Below, piece by piece: positions 35,221-44,571 of a stretch of DNA of 64,000 nt. The translations under genes were made by a program, and so were the position numbers. Source of the stretch: Solidesulfovibrio sp. (GTDB lineage Bacteria > Desulfobacterota > Desulfovibrionia > Desulfovibrionales > Desulfovibrionaceae); assembly GCF_029978005.1 (NCBI RefSeq), contig NZ_JARKOZ010000084.1, positions 1 to 64,000 of the forward strand. The letters are read 5' to 3'. The notes beneath the pieces were generated by a model. The model ran no database searches. It was not told where the DNA came from and saw nothing but the letters and a program-made list of their open reading frames with translations. Numbering within the stretch: the first letter of the stretch is position 1; every line of letters starts with the position of its first letter.

Positions 35221-35284
35221 AGGGGGAGATGCCTCCGGCGGCCAGGAGGGGGGTGACCCCCTCCTGGACCTCCTCCATGGGGGG
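35221..35284 (+). repeat. Dispersed intergenic hairpin repeat, copy 1
   Basis: The copy contains GATGCCTCCGGCGGCCAGGA followed by a palindrome (35242-35267; arms CCAGGAGGGGG and CCCCCTCCTGG around TGA) and GGACCTCCT. It fills most of the space between pgm and the next small gene. Related copies lie at 36061-36120 (inverted) and 47629-47693. Confidence 0.8.
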
Positions 35285-35308
35285 TTGCGGCCGGGGGAGG
35301 CGGGGATT

Positions 35309-35554
35309 ATGGAAGACGGCCTGGACGGGGAGGCGCGGCGGTTGCTCGCCGTGTTGGCGGCGGTGCGGGAAGCGCCGTTTCCCGGGAGGGTCATGCCGGG
35401 CGAGGTGGCGGTGGGGCTGGGGTTGTCGCCAAGGCGGGCCTGGGGGCTCTTTCGGGCGCTTTTCGCCGCTGGGTACTACGAATACGACATTTCGGCCTAC
35501 AGCGGCCGGTTGACCGAAGCCGGCCGGCTGGCCGCAAGGAAAGAATCGACGTGA
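35309..35554 (+). CDS. Small hypothetical protein, possible winged-helix
   Basis: 81 residues with a helix-rich start (GEARRLLAVLAAVREAPFPG), a turn-helix segment (PGEVAVGLGLSPRRAWGLFR) and a tail ending LTEAGRLAARKEST, like the wing and last helix of small winged-helix proteins. GGGGGAGG lies upstream of the ATG. It overlaps the next gene by GTGA, so the two are a pair. The function is unknown; DNA binding is a guess. Confidence 0.6.
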   Translation: MEDGLDGEARRLLAVLAAVREAPFPGRVMPGEVAVGLGLSPRRAWGLFRALFAAGYYEYDISAYSGRLTEAGRLAARKEST

Positions 35555-36024
35555 AGCTTGCACAACATTGCTTGAGCGCCATCCCCCTGGCCGCGGCCGG
35601 CTACGCCGCCGCCGGCGGCAGCTGGGCGGCGGCCTTCGCCGCCGGTTTTTCCAGCGTGCTCATCGACCTCGACCATGTCACCGATTACGTGCTCTACAAC
35701 CGCGGCTGGGGCGGTGTGCAGGATTTCTTCAAAAGCTGTGAGGAAGGCAAGCTCGACCGGCTCTACCTGATCTTCCATTCCTTCGAGTTCGTGATCTTCC
35801 TGTGGCTGCTGGTGGGCTTCGGCATCGCCGCGCCCTGGGGCGTGGGGCTGACCATCGGCGTCTCGGGGCATATGCTCCTCGACTGGGTGGGCAACCGCCA
35901 CATCGTGCAGCCGTCGTTCTACTGGCTGTGGTTTCGGGCTCTCAACGGCTTCGACGGCAACCGCCTCTACCGCGTGCCTCCCGGAACCCTGGCCGCCGCC
36001 CGCGCCGCCAGCCCCAAAAACTAG
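35551..36024 (+). CDS. Membrane protein, DUF457/YdjM-like metal-binding type
   Basis: 157 residues with about three membrane helices (about 10-38, 80-100, 102-118). Polar motifs sit beside the helices: LIDLDHVTDY, FHSFEF, and SGHMLLDWVGNRH. Such Asp/His motifs in a small membrane protein resemble the YdjM/DUF457 'membrane-bound metal-dependent hydrolase' group. The start is a GTG overlapping the upstream stop, with AAGGAAAG before it. The pair is bounded on both sides by copies of the hairpin repeat. Confidence 0.65.
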   Translation: MKLAQHCLSAIPLAAAGYAAAGGSWAAAFAAGFSSVLIDLDHVTDYVLYNRGWGGVQDFFKSCEEGKLDRLYLIFHSFEFVIFLWLLVGFGIAAPWGVGLTIGVSGHMLLDWVGNRHIVQPSFYWLWFRALNGFDGNRLYRVPPGTLAAARAASPKN

Positions 36025-36060
36025 CTCCCTCTCCCCGTTTTCCGCCCCATCCCTCCCCCT

Positions 36061-36120
36061 ATCGGGGAGGTCCAGGAGGGGGTGACCCCCTCCTGGCCGC
36101 CGGAGGCATCTTCCTCTTCT
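36061..36120 (-). repeat. Dispersed intergenic hairpin repeat, copy 2 (inverted)
   Basis: Read on the minus strand it carries the same GAAGATGCCTCCGGCGGCCA and palindrome (36072-36096; arms CCAGGAGGGGG and CCCCCTCCTGG) as copy 1. It lies between the converging ends of a small membrane protein gene and the adenylate cyclase gene, and could act as a two-way terminator. Confidence 0.8.
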
Positions 36121-36138
36121 CTCTTCCCTTCTCCTCCC

Positions 36139-39100
36139 CTATCGCCGCATGTCGCGGGCGGTGGGGCATTGGGACTTGGCCGGGGCGTAGAGGGTCAGGC
36201 GCAGGGCGTGGTCCAGGCCGAGCGTCGTCGATTCCTTGAGGAAAAGCGGCGGCGATCCGTCGAAGACGTCGAGGTCCGCGGCGCGTTCCAGATGGAAGAG
36301 CTCGCCCCAGGTCGTGGCGTACAGGGCGTCCACGGTCAGGGTGCGCCGGTCCTCGCGCGGCGAGAGCAGGTTGACCGCGCAAAGCGCCGTCGTGATCCGC
36401 TCCTTGGAGAGCCCGAGCGACAGCGGCGGGGCGAAGGTGTCCTTGACCGGAAAGGCTTCGTACACGGCGTCGAGCAGGCCGGTCACGTCGGGCAGGGTCA
36501 GGGGCGCGGGCAGGGCGGCGGCCTTGAGGTGCATGCCCGGCCGGTAGATCTCGTTGGCCACGAGCCAGGCGCAAAGGCGCGGCAGGCTGGCGTCCTGGCG
36601 CACGGTCTCGCGCCGGCGCGCCTTGCGGTCCGGGCCGGCCGGCTCGGCGCGCACCGTGAAGCCCTTTTCGCGCGGGGCGATCTCCTCGTAGGCGATCTCC
36701 AGGGAGGCGAACAGGTCGCGTCCGGGTCGCACGAAGGGCATGCGCATGATTTTTCCCACCTTGCGCCCGAAGCTGGCGGCGATGCGCCGCGAGAGCATGG
36801 TCTGGTCGCGCTCGGTGAGGCCGCCGCCGCTGGCCAGTTCCTTGCTGCGTTCCTTGAGCCGCTCGTAGGCGCGCAGGAAATGGGCGGCGATGGCTTCGCC
36901 CAGGGCCTGCGCCTGGGCGAAGCCGTCCTCGTCGGCCTGGCCCTCGCGCCGGGGCGGCGGCGGGCGCAACCCGGCCGCTGGCGGAGCGTAGGGAAAATAG
37001 TGGTCCAGGAGCGTCTCGCCCGTGCGGCTGGCGTACTCCTCGCTGGGATCGAAGCCGGTTTTCTGGAGAAAAGCCTGGCGCAGGAGCTCCACGGCGCCGG
37101 TCCGGCCGCCTTCCTGGTAGAAGCGCGTGACCTCGCGAAAGAGCAGGGCATAAGGATCGCAGCGCCACAGCCCGCCCTGGTTGGCGAAGACGTGCTGCTT
37201 GAGGGTGTCGCAAAGGGGTTCGGGCGCGCCGGGCTGGGCGGCGTACTTCTCGAGCAGCCCGAACTTGATGATGGACTTGAAGGGGCTGGTCAGGGACTTG
37301 ACGATCATCCACAGCGAGGCCCCGAAGTATTCGTCCCCGGCGATGGGTTGCAGGCAGCCGAAGTCCAGGCTGTCGGCGTCGGCCTCGGGCGCGACACGGG
37401 CCATGGCGGCCAGGGCACGGTCGTAGACCTCCTGGCCCACACCCGGGGCCAGGCACCACCAGGCGGGCTTCCTGCCGCCGACGACCAGCGCCGTGCGGTA
37501 GAACTCCTCCTTGAGCAGCCTTCCCTGGGCCGAGCCGTAGCCCTCGTCGTCGGAGTAGCCGAAGACGTTGTCGCGCACGTCCTGCACGCTCATGCAAAAG
37601 AAGTGGATTTCGAGCCCCGCCTCCTGCATGGCGGCACGGCTGGCCGCTTCGAGCTTGGCGGCGAAGGCCTCCCTATGGGGGCTTTGGGCCGCGGCGGGAC
37701 CGAGGCAGACCCAGACGTCGAGGTCCGAGTCCGCGCCCTGGGCCACGGTGCCCACGCTGCCGATGGTGTAGACCGCTTCCACGGGCAGGGCGTCGTCCGG
37801 GGGGCGCGGCGGTGCGTCCCGGGCCAGGCCGAAGTGTCGGGCGAGAAGGCGGCAGGTGGACAGGTCGGGATGGAATCCGGCCACCCGGGCGGCCGGCGCG
37901 GGAGTGGTCTTGCCGTCGGCGTCCCGGGAGAGGCCCGCCTCGACGAGGCCGGACAGCATGTCGAGAAAGGCCGCGCCCGTGTCGCCGAGCCGTCGCCGGG
38001 CCCAGGCGGCGCGCCGCTTGTTGCTGGCCAGCATGGCCCGACGGCGGCGGGCCACGTCGCGGGCGAAAAGCGCCGCGTCCAGGCAGGCGGCCAAAAGCCT
38101 GGGGCCGCCGCCTTCGAGCAGGGCGGCGGGCAGGGGCGGGGAGACGGCGGCTTCGGCCATGGCCACGGCGTCGTCCTTGGCCATGGCTCCGAGGATGTCC
38201 GGCTCGTCGGTGACGCCGCCGAACCGGGCCCCGGCGAAATAGCAGCCCTCGGTGCGCACGCCGGCGAGATCGGCCTTGGGAAAGGCGGCCATCTCGAACA
38301 GGCAGTCCGAAAAGAGCGCGCCCCGGGCGGCAAGGTCGTGGAAGGCGGCACGCACCAGGCTGACCGCCCGGAAGCGGCAGGTTTCCAGGCGAAAGCCGGC
38401 CAGGGAAGCGCCGAAGAAGTCGCATTCGGTCACGTCCACGCCCGAAAGTGTCACGTCTTCGCCCCGGGCCGCGTCGAAGGCGCAGCCGCGCAGTTCGCAG
38501 GACTCGAAGCGTACCTGCTCCAGGACCGTCCCGCTGAAGCGACAGTTGGCGAAGCGGCAGCCGGCGAAGGCGACGCGGCGCAATCGCGCCGCGTCGAAGG
38601 CGACGTCCGTGAACTGGCAGTCCGTGAACGTGGCCTCGGAAAAGGCGGCCTGGGACAGGTCCACGGCCCGCAGCACGCAGCGCGTGGCCGCCACCCCCGT
38701 CACGGCGGCCCCTTCGAGCCTGGTCCAGAGAATCTGCCGTCTGTTGAGCTCCCCCCCTTGCGCCAGGTCCCGGCGCAGGGCCTCGTCGCCGCCGTCCTGT
38801 CCCGGGCCGGGCGCGGCAACCAGGGTCTTGACGCGCTTCCACAGGCCTTTTTGCTCCTGGCTCTCCTGCGCCGGGCCGGGCAGGGGGGCGCGAGGGGGGA
38901 AGGGGCGTGAGGCGGCCCGGGAGCGCAGGGCCAGGTCCCCGGCCATGGCCCGGGCCAGTTCGGGCGTGGCCGCGGCCGTTTTGGCCACGGCCCGGGCGGC
39001 GGTCTCCATGGCGCCGGGCGCGGCGGCGGCCAGCACGGCATAGACCGCGCCGAGGGCCAGGCGTCGGGGTTCGGTCGGCAGGCCGCGCAGGGCCTGGCCG

Positions 39101-40020
39101 AACGCGGCCAGGGACAGCCCGGCCAGGAACGGGGCGAGTTCCTCGGCCCGGTCGGGGCTGGCGGTCAGGAGGCCTGCCGCGACCGTGGCCGCCCGGGGCT
39201 CGTCGCAGCGGGCCAGGGCGCTCAGGGCGGCGGCGGCCAGGGACGGGTCGGTCGCGCCGCAAAGGGCCTCCACCGGACCGGCGACCACGGCCGGGTCCAG
39301 GCCCGGAGTCTCGGCCAGGGCGCGGCACACGGTCTCGGCCGAGATCTCGTCCAGCTCCCCCAGTCGTCCGGCCAGTTGCTGGACGAGGGTGGGCTCGCGC
39401 AGCCGGCCGACCACCCGGGCCATGTAGCGGGTCTGCTCGGCGGAGAGGTCCATCTGGAGGAGCTGGTGCAGCCACATGCCGAGCCGGCCGCGCACCAGGG
39501 CGTTGCGCACGGGCAGGGCCGGGTATTCATGGCGGTTGGCGAGCAGGTCGAGGAGGATGAGCAGTTCGTCCGGCGTGCGCTCCACCAGATCGGCCAGGAC
39601 CGACAGGCCGAAGGCGGCGGTCTTGGGCCGCGACGGCCGGGGACGGCGGAAGAAGGCGTTGACGAAAAGGAGCTTCTCCTCGTCCTTGAGGCAGCCGAGA
39701 AGGCTTAAGGCCTGGTCCTCGGGCATCTTTTCCAGGTGGATGACCGAAAGGACCTCGCCCTCGACGCCCAGGCGGAAGAGCAGGCCGAAGGCCTGTCGGG
39801 CGAAGGCCTCGTCGCCGGCTTCGAGCAGGGCGGCCAGGAGGAAGGCCAGCTCCGAGGCCTCGCCGGCCGTGGCCGGGTCGTCGGCCGCGCCCCGGTCGAT
39901 GAAGGCCAGGGTCTGCCTGGCCAGGGGGACCAGGGACGTGAGATCGGACCCGGGCGGCTGGGACAGCCCCGTGCGCAGGGTCCGCATGATGGCCCGGGCC
40001 GGAGAGCCCGGCCGCTTCAC
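36139..40020 (-). CDS. cyaA: Class I adenylate cyclase with HEAT-like and pentapeptide-repeat regions
   Basis: 1293 residues. About 30-370: Leu/Ala-rich helical repeats, HEAT-like. About 435-600: pentapeptide repeats of the A(D/N)LXX kind (CRFANCRF, CELRGCAF, CDFFGASL and similar). About 690-1293: class I cyclase, with the nucleotidyltransferase motif GSVGTVAQ...SDLDVWV (catalytic D766 and D768), then DEYFGASLWMIVKSLTSPFK and LLRQAFLQKTGF. It makes cAMP. Enteric CyaA is about 850 residues and lacks the repeats. The start is a GTG with GAGG upstream; an ATG at 39987 is possible. It stands alone on the minus strand, with the HD-GYP gene upstream. Confidence 0.85.
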   Translation of the reverse strand: MKRPGSPARAIMRTLRTGLSQPPGSDLTSLVPLARQTLAFIDRGAADDPATAGEASELAFLLAALLEAGDEAFARQAFGLLFRLGVEGEVLSVIHLEKMPEDQALSLLGCLKDEEKLLFVNAFFRRPRPSRPKTAAFGLSVLADLVERTPDELLILLDLLANRHEYPALPVRNALVRGRLGMWLHQLLQMDLSAEQTRYMARVVGRLREPTLVQQLAGRLGELDEISAETVCRALAETPGLDPAVVAGPVEALCGATDPSLAAAALSALARCDEPRAATVAAGLLTASPDRAEELAPFLAGLSLAAFGQALRGLPTEPRRLALGAVYAVLAAAAPGAMETAARAVAKTAAATPELARAMAGDLALRSRAASRPFPPRAPLPGPAQESQEQKGLWKRVKTLVAAPGPGQDGGDEALRRDLAQGGELNRRQILWTRLEGAAVTGVAATRCVLRAVDLSQAAFSEATFTDCQFTDVAFDAARLRRVAFAGCRFANCRFSGTVLEQVRFESCELRGCAFDAARGEDVTLSGVDVTECDFFGASLAGFRLETCRFRAVSLVRAAFHDLAARGALFSDCLFEMAAFPKADLAGVRTEGCYFAGARFGGVTDEPDILGAMAKDDAVAMAEAAVSPPLPAALLEGGGPRLLAACLDAALFARDVARRRRAMLASNKRRAAWARRRLGDTGAAFLDMLSGLVEAGLSRDADGKTTPAPAARVAGFHPDLSTCRLLARHFGLARDAPPRPPDDALPVEAVYTIGSVGTVAQGADSDLDVWVCLGPAAAQSPHREAFAAKLEAASRAAMQEAGLEIHFFCMSVQDVRDNVFGYSDDEGYGSAQGRLLKEEFYRTALVVGGRKPAWWCLAPGVGQEVYDRALAAMARVAPEADADSLDFGCLQPIAGDEYFGASLWMIVKSLTSPFKSIIKFGLLEKYAAQPGAPEPLCDTLKQHVFANQGGLWRCDPYALLFREVTRFYQEGGRTGAVELLRQAFLQKTGFDPSEEYASRTGETLLDHYFPYAPPAAGLRPPPPRREGQADEDGFAQAQALGEAIAAHFLRAYERLKERSKELASGGGLTERDQTMLSRRIAASFGRKVGKIMRMPFVRPGRDLFASLEIAYEEIAPREKGFTVRAEPAGPDRKARRRETVRQDASLPRLCAWLVANEIYRPGMHLKAAALPAPLTLPDVTGLLDAVYEAFPVKDTFAPPLSLGLSKERITTALCAVNLLSPREDRRTLTVDALYATTWGELFHLERAADLDVFDGSPPLFLKESTTLGLDHALRLTLYAPAKSQCPTARDMRR

Positions 40021-40158
40021 GGCAGGCCTCGGGCGTTTCCCCGTGCCCGGACCCGGAAAGCGCCGGAGGAGGACGTCAAAGGCGACATGGCTGCGTGGCC
40101 GGGCTTGTCCTTGAAGAATGGAGCCGCTGGCTTCAAGGGGCGCGACGCGGGGTGGACG

Positions 40159-41445
40159 TCAGGGCCTGGGCGCGACGTCGACATAGTAGGCGACCTGCTT
40201 GCCGGGGTTCAGGTATTGGAGCACCTCCGGGGCCAGTTCCGAGGGCCTCAGCGCCTTGGCCACGGTCAGTTCGGTCTCGATGCACAGGTCGATGATGAGC
40301 GCTTCGCGCTTGGGGATGTCCGGGTGGTAGACCTTGACGCTCGGGCGCATGGAGTCGCGCAGGTTGGCCGAGACCACCATGCCCTGCATGCCGTTGGAGA
40401 GCGCCACCAGGGAGCCCGGCGGGTAGACGCCGAGCTTGCGGATGAACATGGTCGCGGCCTTGGGGTCGAAGAGCGCCCGGCGCTTGTAGAGGGCCTTCAT
40501 GGCCTCGTGGGGGGTGGGAGGCTCGGCCCCTTCCTTGGGATTGAGCACGCGGTCGTAGAGGTTGGCCACGGCGGCGATGCGCCCGCCGAGGGTGATGGCC
40601 TCGCCCCTCAGGCGGCCGGGAAAGCCCGAGCCGTCGATGTATTCGTGGTGCTGCAGGACCAGCGCCTGGGCGGACGGGGGAAAGCCGGGCACTGCGGAGA
40701 GCATGCGCGCGCCGATCTTGGGGTGCTCCATGTAGTACTCCTTGAGCACCTTGTTCATGGTCACCATGTTGCCCTTGGTGAACCGCTGGATGGGCACGCG
40801 TCCCTTGCCCACGTCGTGAAACAGCGACCCCAGGCCGACCTCCTCGATGTCGGACTTTTGCAGCCCCATCTCCTTGGCCAGCATCATGGAGAGCACGGCC
40901 ACGTTGAGGGCGTGATAGTGCCTGGCCTCCTCCCGCATCTTGGCGGTCATGACGTTGATGAGCACGTCGAGGTCGGACAGGAAGGTCTCGGCCATGGGGC
41001 CGACCACCTCGCCGGCCGCCTCGAGAACTTCGGGGCTCGGCGAGGAGACCTTCTTGATGGCCTCGACCACCTGGTCCATGGCCTTCTCGTAGCGGCGTTC
41101 GCAGGCGGCGAAGCGCTCCAGGCGGTCCTTGTTGCGCTCGATGGTCTCGCGCTTGAGCGACGACAGTTCGGCCGAGACCGGCGTCTTGGCCGTGCTCCAC
41201 GGCCCTTTCTGGCGCTTGCCGGCCGTGCCGTCGATCTCCTCCAGGGAGATGGGCAGGCGGTCGGATTTCTCCGGCAGGCAAAGGACGTGGGAAAGGCCGA
41301 GGGCGACGACCTTGGCCACGTCGGCGTCGCTTGCGAGCTTGAAGCCCTTTTGCGGAAAGGGATGGCGCAGTCCCGGTTCGTCGATGCGGATGAAAAGCCC
41401 CGGGCAGAGCTGTTCGATCAGGATGGGGTATTCGTCGATGTGCAT
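40159..41445 (-). CDS. HD-GYP-type c-di-GMP phosphodiesterase
   Basis: 428 residues. The N-terminal about 130 residues resemble the DUF3391 module that precedes many HD-GYP domains (LCPGLFIRIDEPG). The HD-GYP domain has SLFHDVGKGRVP and HHEYIDGSGFPGRL, the second reading GFP in place of the classical GYP, plus VANLYDRVLNP. It is expected to hydrolyse c-di-GMP. Divergent from the TPR gene (199 bp) and upstream of the cyclase gene (138 bp gap) on the same strand. Confidence 0.87.
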   Translation of the reverse strand: MHIDEYPILIEQLCPGLFIRIDEPGLRHPFPQKGFKLASDADVAKVVALGLSHVLCLPEKSDRLPISLEEIDGTAGKRQKGPWSTAKTPVSAELSSLKRETIERNKDRLERFAACERRYEKAMDQVVEAIKKVSSPSPEVLEAAGEVVGPMAETFLSDLDVLINVMTAKMREEARHYHALNVAVLSMMLAKEMGLQKSDIEEVGLGSLFHDVGKGRVPIQRFTKGNMVTMNKVLKEYYMEHPKIGARMLSAVPGFPPSAQALVLQHHEYIDGSGFPGRLRGEAITLGGRIAAVANLYDRVLNPKEGAEPPTPHEAMKALYKRRALFDPKAATMFIRKLGVYPPGSLVALSNGMQGMVVSANLRDSMRPSVKVYHPDIPKREALIIDLCIETELTVAKALRPSELAPEVLQYLNPGKQVAYYVDVAPRP

Positions 41446-41590
41446 GGGGCGTCATCCCGGGCTGGCCGCCGGGGGCCGGCCGCGAGGAGCGGCGGGCCTG
41501 TCGCCGCGGCGACCCTCAGCATACGCGGCCGGGAAAAAGCCTGTCAACACGCGCCGACAGTTCCTTTGCCATCTCTTTTCGCCTTCCGTC

Positions 41591-41619
41591 TTGCCCTGGG
41601 CGCGCCCAGTCGCTATCTA
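41591..41619 (+). promoter_or_regulatory. Possible sigma-70-like promoter for the TPR gene
   Basis: TTGCCC and TATCTA are spaced by 17 bases, 26 bp before the ATG at 41645. The spacer contains the palindrome TGGGCGCGCCCA. The match is moderate. Confidence 0.35.
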
Positions 41620-41644
41620 GGTCGGAAGACGACAATGGTATTCC

Positions 41645-42436
41645 ATGGCACCGCACGCCACGCCGCATAGCAAGTCCTCCTCCGGAATCAGGCCCGTCAA
41701 GGGCGTGTTCTCCACCGACGCCCAGCAGTTCCTCGGCAAGCACCGCCTCGGCCGCGTCGCCCAGCGCCTGTTCGTCTACGCCGAGGAGCAGGAGGACGGC
41801 CGGGTGGCTGTGTGGCGCTTAAGCCGCAACTTCATCCCCACCGGCCAGAAGCGGTTTCTGCAAAAGGAGAGGCTCTTCGCCGAATACGTGCCCGAGCCGG
41901 GCATTTACATCAACAAGGTGATGCCGGTGATGCGCCGCCTCGACGACGCCCTGGCCGTGGCCGACAGGCACCGGGCCAACCGGGAGCTTTTCGCCGCCGA
42001 GTTCGAATACCAAAACGTACTGCGGCTGGACGAGGACCACGTCAAGGCGACGTTCGGCCTGGGCCTGACCTATCTGGAGCGCCAGGAGAAGCAAAACGCC
42101 GACATCGTGTTCCGCAAGATCATGCGCATCGAGGCGGCCTTCACCGAGGAGCACAAGCACCTCTTCAACGACTTCGGCATCCAGATGCGCAAGCTCGGCA
42201 TGTTCGACGAGGCCATGCGCTATTACGCCCGGGCCTATCGGCTGTGCCGCACCGACGAGCACCTCCTCTACAACATCGCCCGGACCCAGTACGAGAAGGG
42301 GCGTTTGAAAAGCGCCAGGATGATGCTGGCTCGCGCCCTGCGGCTCAACCCCGATTTCCCCGAAGGAAAGACCTTCATGGCCTATCTCGAATCCCGCTTG
42401 CGTGGCGAGGACGTGCCGGAATTGCCCCCGCAGTGA
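41645..42436 (+). CDS. Tetratricopeptide-repeat protein
   Basis: A 263-residue soluble protein. The N-terminal about 90 residues ([20 protein letters not shown]) are of no recognised family. About 100-245 hold TPR-like helix pairs, for example [20 protein letters not shown] and [20 protein letters not shown] and [20 protein letters not shown]. It is probably a protein-interaction scaffold. The position between HD-GYP and MCP genes hints at a signalling role, but this is context only. Confidence 0.8.
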   Translation: MAPHATPHSKSSSGIRPVKGVFSTDAQQFLGKHRLGRVAQRLFVYAEEQEDGRVAVWRLSRNFIPTGQKRFLQKERLFAEYVPEPGIYINKVMPVMRRLDDALAVADRHRANRELFAAEFEYQNVLRLDEDHVKATFGLGLTYLERQEKQNADIVFRKIMRIEAAFTEEHKHLFNDFGIQMRKLGMFDEAMRYYARAYRLCRTDEHLLYNIARTQYEKGRLKSARMMLARALRLNPDFPEGKTFMAYLESRLRGEDVPELPPQ

Positions 42437-42632
42437 CGCCGGACGAGGCGATGTCACGGGCGTCGCTTCTTTCGTGCTATCCAGTATTGCTGGACTTTTC
42501 CGTTTTTTCCCTTTGTATGTTCCTTCAGGGTTTGACATCGTGCCTTTCCCGGTGAAAAACGCCGACCAAGGACGCAGTGGGCTGGACGCATCGAGCCGGC
42601 CCGTCGTCGCGGCGTCAGCAAGGAGTCGTGCC

Positions 42633-44411
42633 ATGCCCAGTCTCAAGGTCGGCGTGAAGCTGTTCGCTTCCGTGTGCGTCGCCTCTCTTGTCGCCATCCT
42701 CATCGCCGTGGTGGGCTACCGGGGCCTGCGCGACACGGGCGCGGCCGCCGCCGAGGTGGCCGGGGCCACGCTGCCGCGGGTGGCCGGGCTCGGCATGGTC
42801 AAGGAGGGGCTGCTGGCCGCCCAGTCGGCCGAGCGCACCATCCTCGTGCCGGAGCTGGCCAATTCCAAGGAGTTCGAGCGCCAGCGCGAGAACCTGGAAA
42901 AGGGCCTGGCCCTGGTGGACCAGGGGCGCGCCATGGTGGAGGGGCGCTTTTCCGGCGAGGAGGAAGTCGGGCAGTGGCGGAAGTTCGACGCCGCCCTGGA
43001 GGACTGGCGCAAGACCAACGCCAAGGTGCTGGAACTCGTTTCCCAGAACAAGCGCAGCAACGCCTTGACCCTGTCCATCGGCACCTCCATGATTTCCCTG
43101 CGCACGGCCACGGCCGCCGTGAATTTTTTACTGGAAGAGAGCCGCGCCCGGGCCGAGGCCCTGGCCGCCGACGCGCGGGCGCAGGCCGACAGACGCGGCC
43201 TGACCCTCGTCGCGGCCGCCGGGGTCTGCCTGCTCGTGTCCCTGGGGCTGGGCACGGCCGTGGCCCTGTCCATCGTGCGGCCCCTGCGCCGGGGCGTGGC
43301 CTTCGCCAGGGCCGTGGCCGACGGGGACATGCAGGCCAGGCTCGACGTCAAAAGCCGCGATGAGATCGGCGAACTGGCCGACGCCCTGCGCAAGATGCTG
43401 GCCGCGCTCAAGGAGAACATCGCCGCCGCCGAGAAGCGCGGCGAGGAGGCCGCGGCCGAGGCCCAAAAGGCCCGCCAGGCCCAGGCCGCGGCCGAGGAAC
43501 ACCGGCAGGCCGCCGAATCGGCCCGGCAGGAGGGCATGCTCCACGCCGCCACGCGCCTCACGGCCGTGGTCGAGGCCCTGACTGGGGCCGCCGGCGAGCT
43601 GACCTCCCGGGCCGAGCAGGCCGCCCGGGACGCGGACGAGCAGTCGTCGCGCCTGTCCGAAACCGTGACCTCCATGGGCCAGATGCGGGCCACGGTCCTG
43701 GATGTGGCCCAAAACGCCGCCACGGCCTCGGAAACGGCCGCCGCCGCCCGGGAGCGCGCCGCCTCCGGAGCGGACGTGGTGCGCCGGGCCGTGGCCGGCA
43801 TCGGCCAGGCCAGGGACAAGGCCATGCGCTTAAGCGACGACATGACGGCCCTTGGCGGCAAGGCCGACGGCATCGGCCGCATCCTCGGCGTCATCACGGA
43901 CATCGCCGACCAGACCAACCTGCTGGCCTTAAACGCCGCCATCGAGGCGGCCCGGGCCGGCGAGGCCGGCCGGGGTTTCGCCGTGGTGGCCGACGAGGTG
44001 AGAAAGCTGGCCGAAAAGACCATGTCCGCCACCTCCGAGGTGGCCAGGGCCATCGGCGACGTCCAGGAAGGCACGCGGCAAAGCGCCTCGGGCGTGCGCG
44101 AGGCCGTGGACGTCATCGAATCCGCCACCGCCCTGGCCGACGAGTCCGGCCGGGCCCTTGCCGCCATCGTGTCCCTCGTCGAGGCGGCCGCGGACCAGGT
44201 GCGCTCCATCGCCGCCGCCTCGCAGCAACAGTCGGCCGCGGCCGAGGCCATCGAGAGATCGGTCGCCGCCGTGAACCGCCTGTCCGAGGACACGGCCCGG
44301 TCCATGGAACTCTCCACGCGGACCGTGGCCGGTCTGGCCGGCCAGACCCGGGAGCTCGGGGCGCTCATCGAGGAGTTGGGCGGCTCGGGTCGTCCGGCGA
44401 TTTCGGCCTGA
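42633..44411 (+). CDS. Methyl-accepting chemotaxis protein
   Basis: 592 residues. TM1 about 8-28 ([20 protein letters not shown]), a helical periplasmic sensor of about 160 residues (four-helix-bundle size), TM2 about 191-213, then HAMP ([20 protein letters not shown]) and the signalling domain with a canonical tip ([20 protein letters not shown]). The C-terminus lacks an NWETF-type CheR tether. AGGAG precedes the ATG. The ligand is unknown. It stands alone, so it probably feeds the cheA cluster at 16.6 kb. Confidence 0.92.
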   Translation: MPSLKVGVKLFASVCVASLVAILIAVVGYRGLRDTGAAAAEVAGATLPRVAGLGMVKEGLLAAQSAERTILVPELANSKEFERQRENLEKGLALVDQGRAMVEGRFSGEEEVGQWRKFDAALEDWRKTNAKVLELVSQNKRSNALTLSIGTSMISLRTATAAVNFLLEESRARAEALAADARAQADRRGLTLVAAAGVCLLVSLGLGTAVALSIVRPLRRGVAFARAVADGDMQARLDVKSRDEIGELADALRKMLAALKENIAAAEKRGEEAAAEAQKARQAQAAAEEHRQAAESARQEGMLHAATRLTAVVEALTGAAGELTSRAEQAARDADEQSSRLSETVTSMGQMRATVLDVAQNAATASETAAAARERAASGADVVRRAVAGIGQARDKAMRLSDDMTALGGKADGIGRILGVITDIADQTNLLALNAAIEAARAGEAGRGFAVVADEVRKLAEKTMSATSEVARAIGDVQEGTRQSASGVREAVDVIESATALADESGRALAAIVSLVEAAADQVRSIAAASQQQSAAAEAIERSVAAVNRLSEDTARSMELSTRTVAGLAGQTRELGALIEELGGSGRPAISA

Positions 44412-44450
44412 TCCGCGGTGCGGCCTGTCACGGTGTTTTGCCCGGGCATC

Positions 44451-44479
44451 TTGACCATCATCCCCGAAGCGCCTACACT
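44451..44479 (+). promoter_or_regulatory. Sigma-70-type promoter for ilvE
   Basis: TTGACC and TACACT are separated by exactly 17 bases. This is one of the clearest vegetative promoters in the window, with a leader of about 85 bases to the ilvE ATG at 44572. Confidence 0.7.
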
Positions 44480-44571
44480 GCTGCGTTTACGTTCCAAACG
44501 TCACGCAAGTACGACACAACGCCGCCGCCGGGATGGGTCCGCTCGCGGTTATAAGCAACGGGGGAAGGAAG

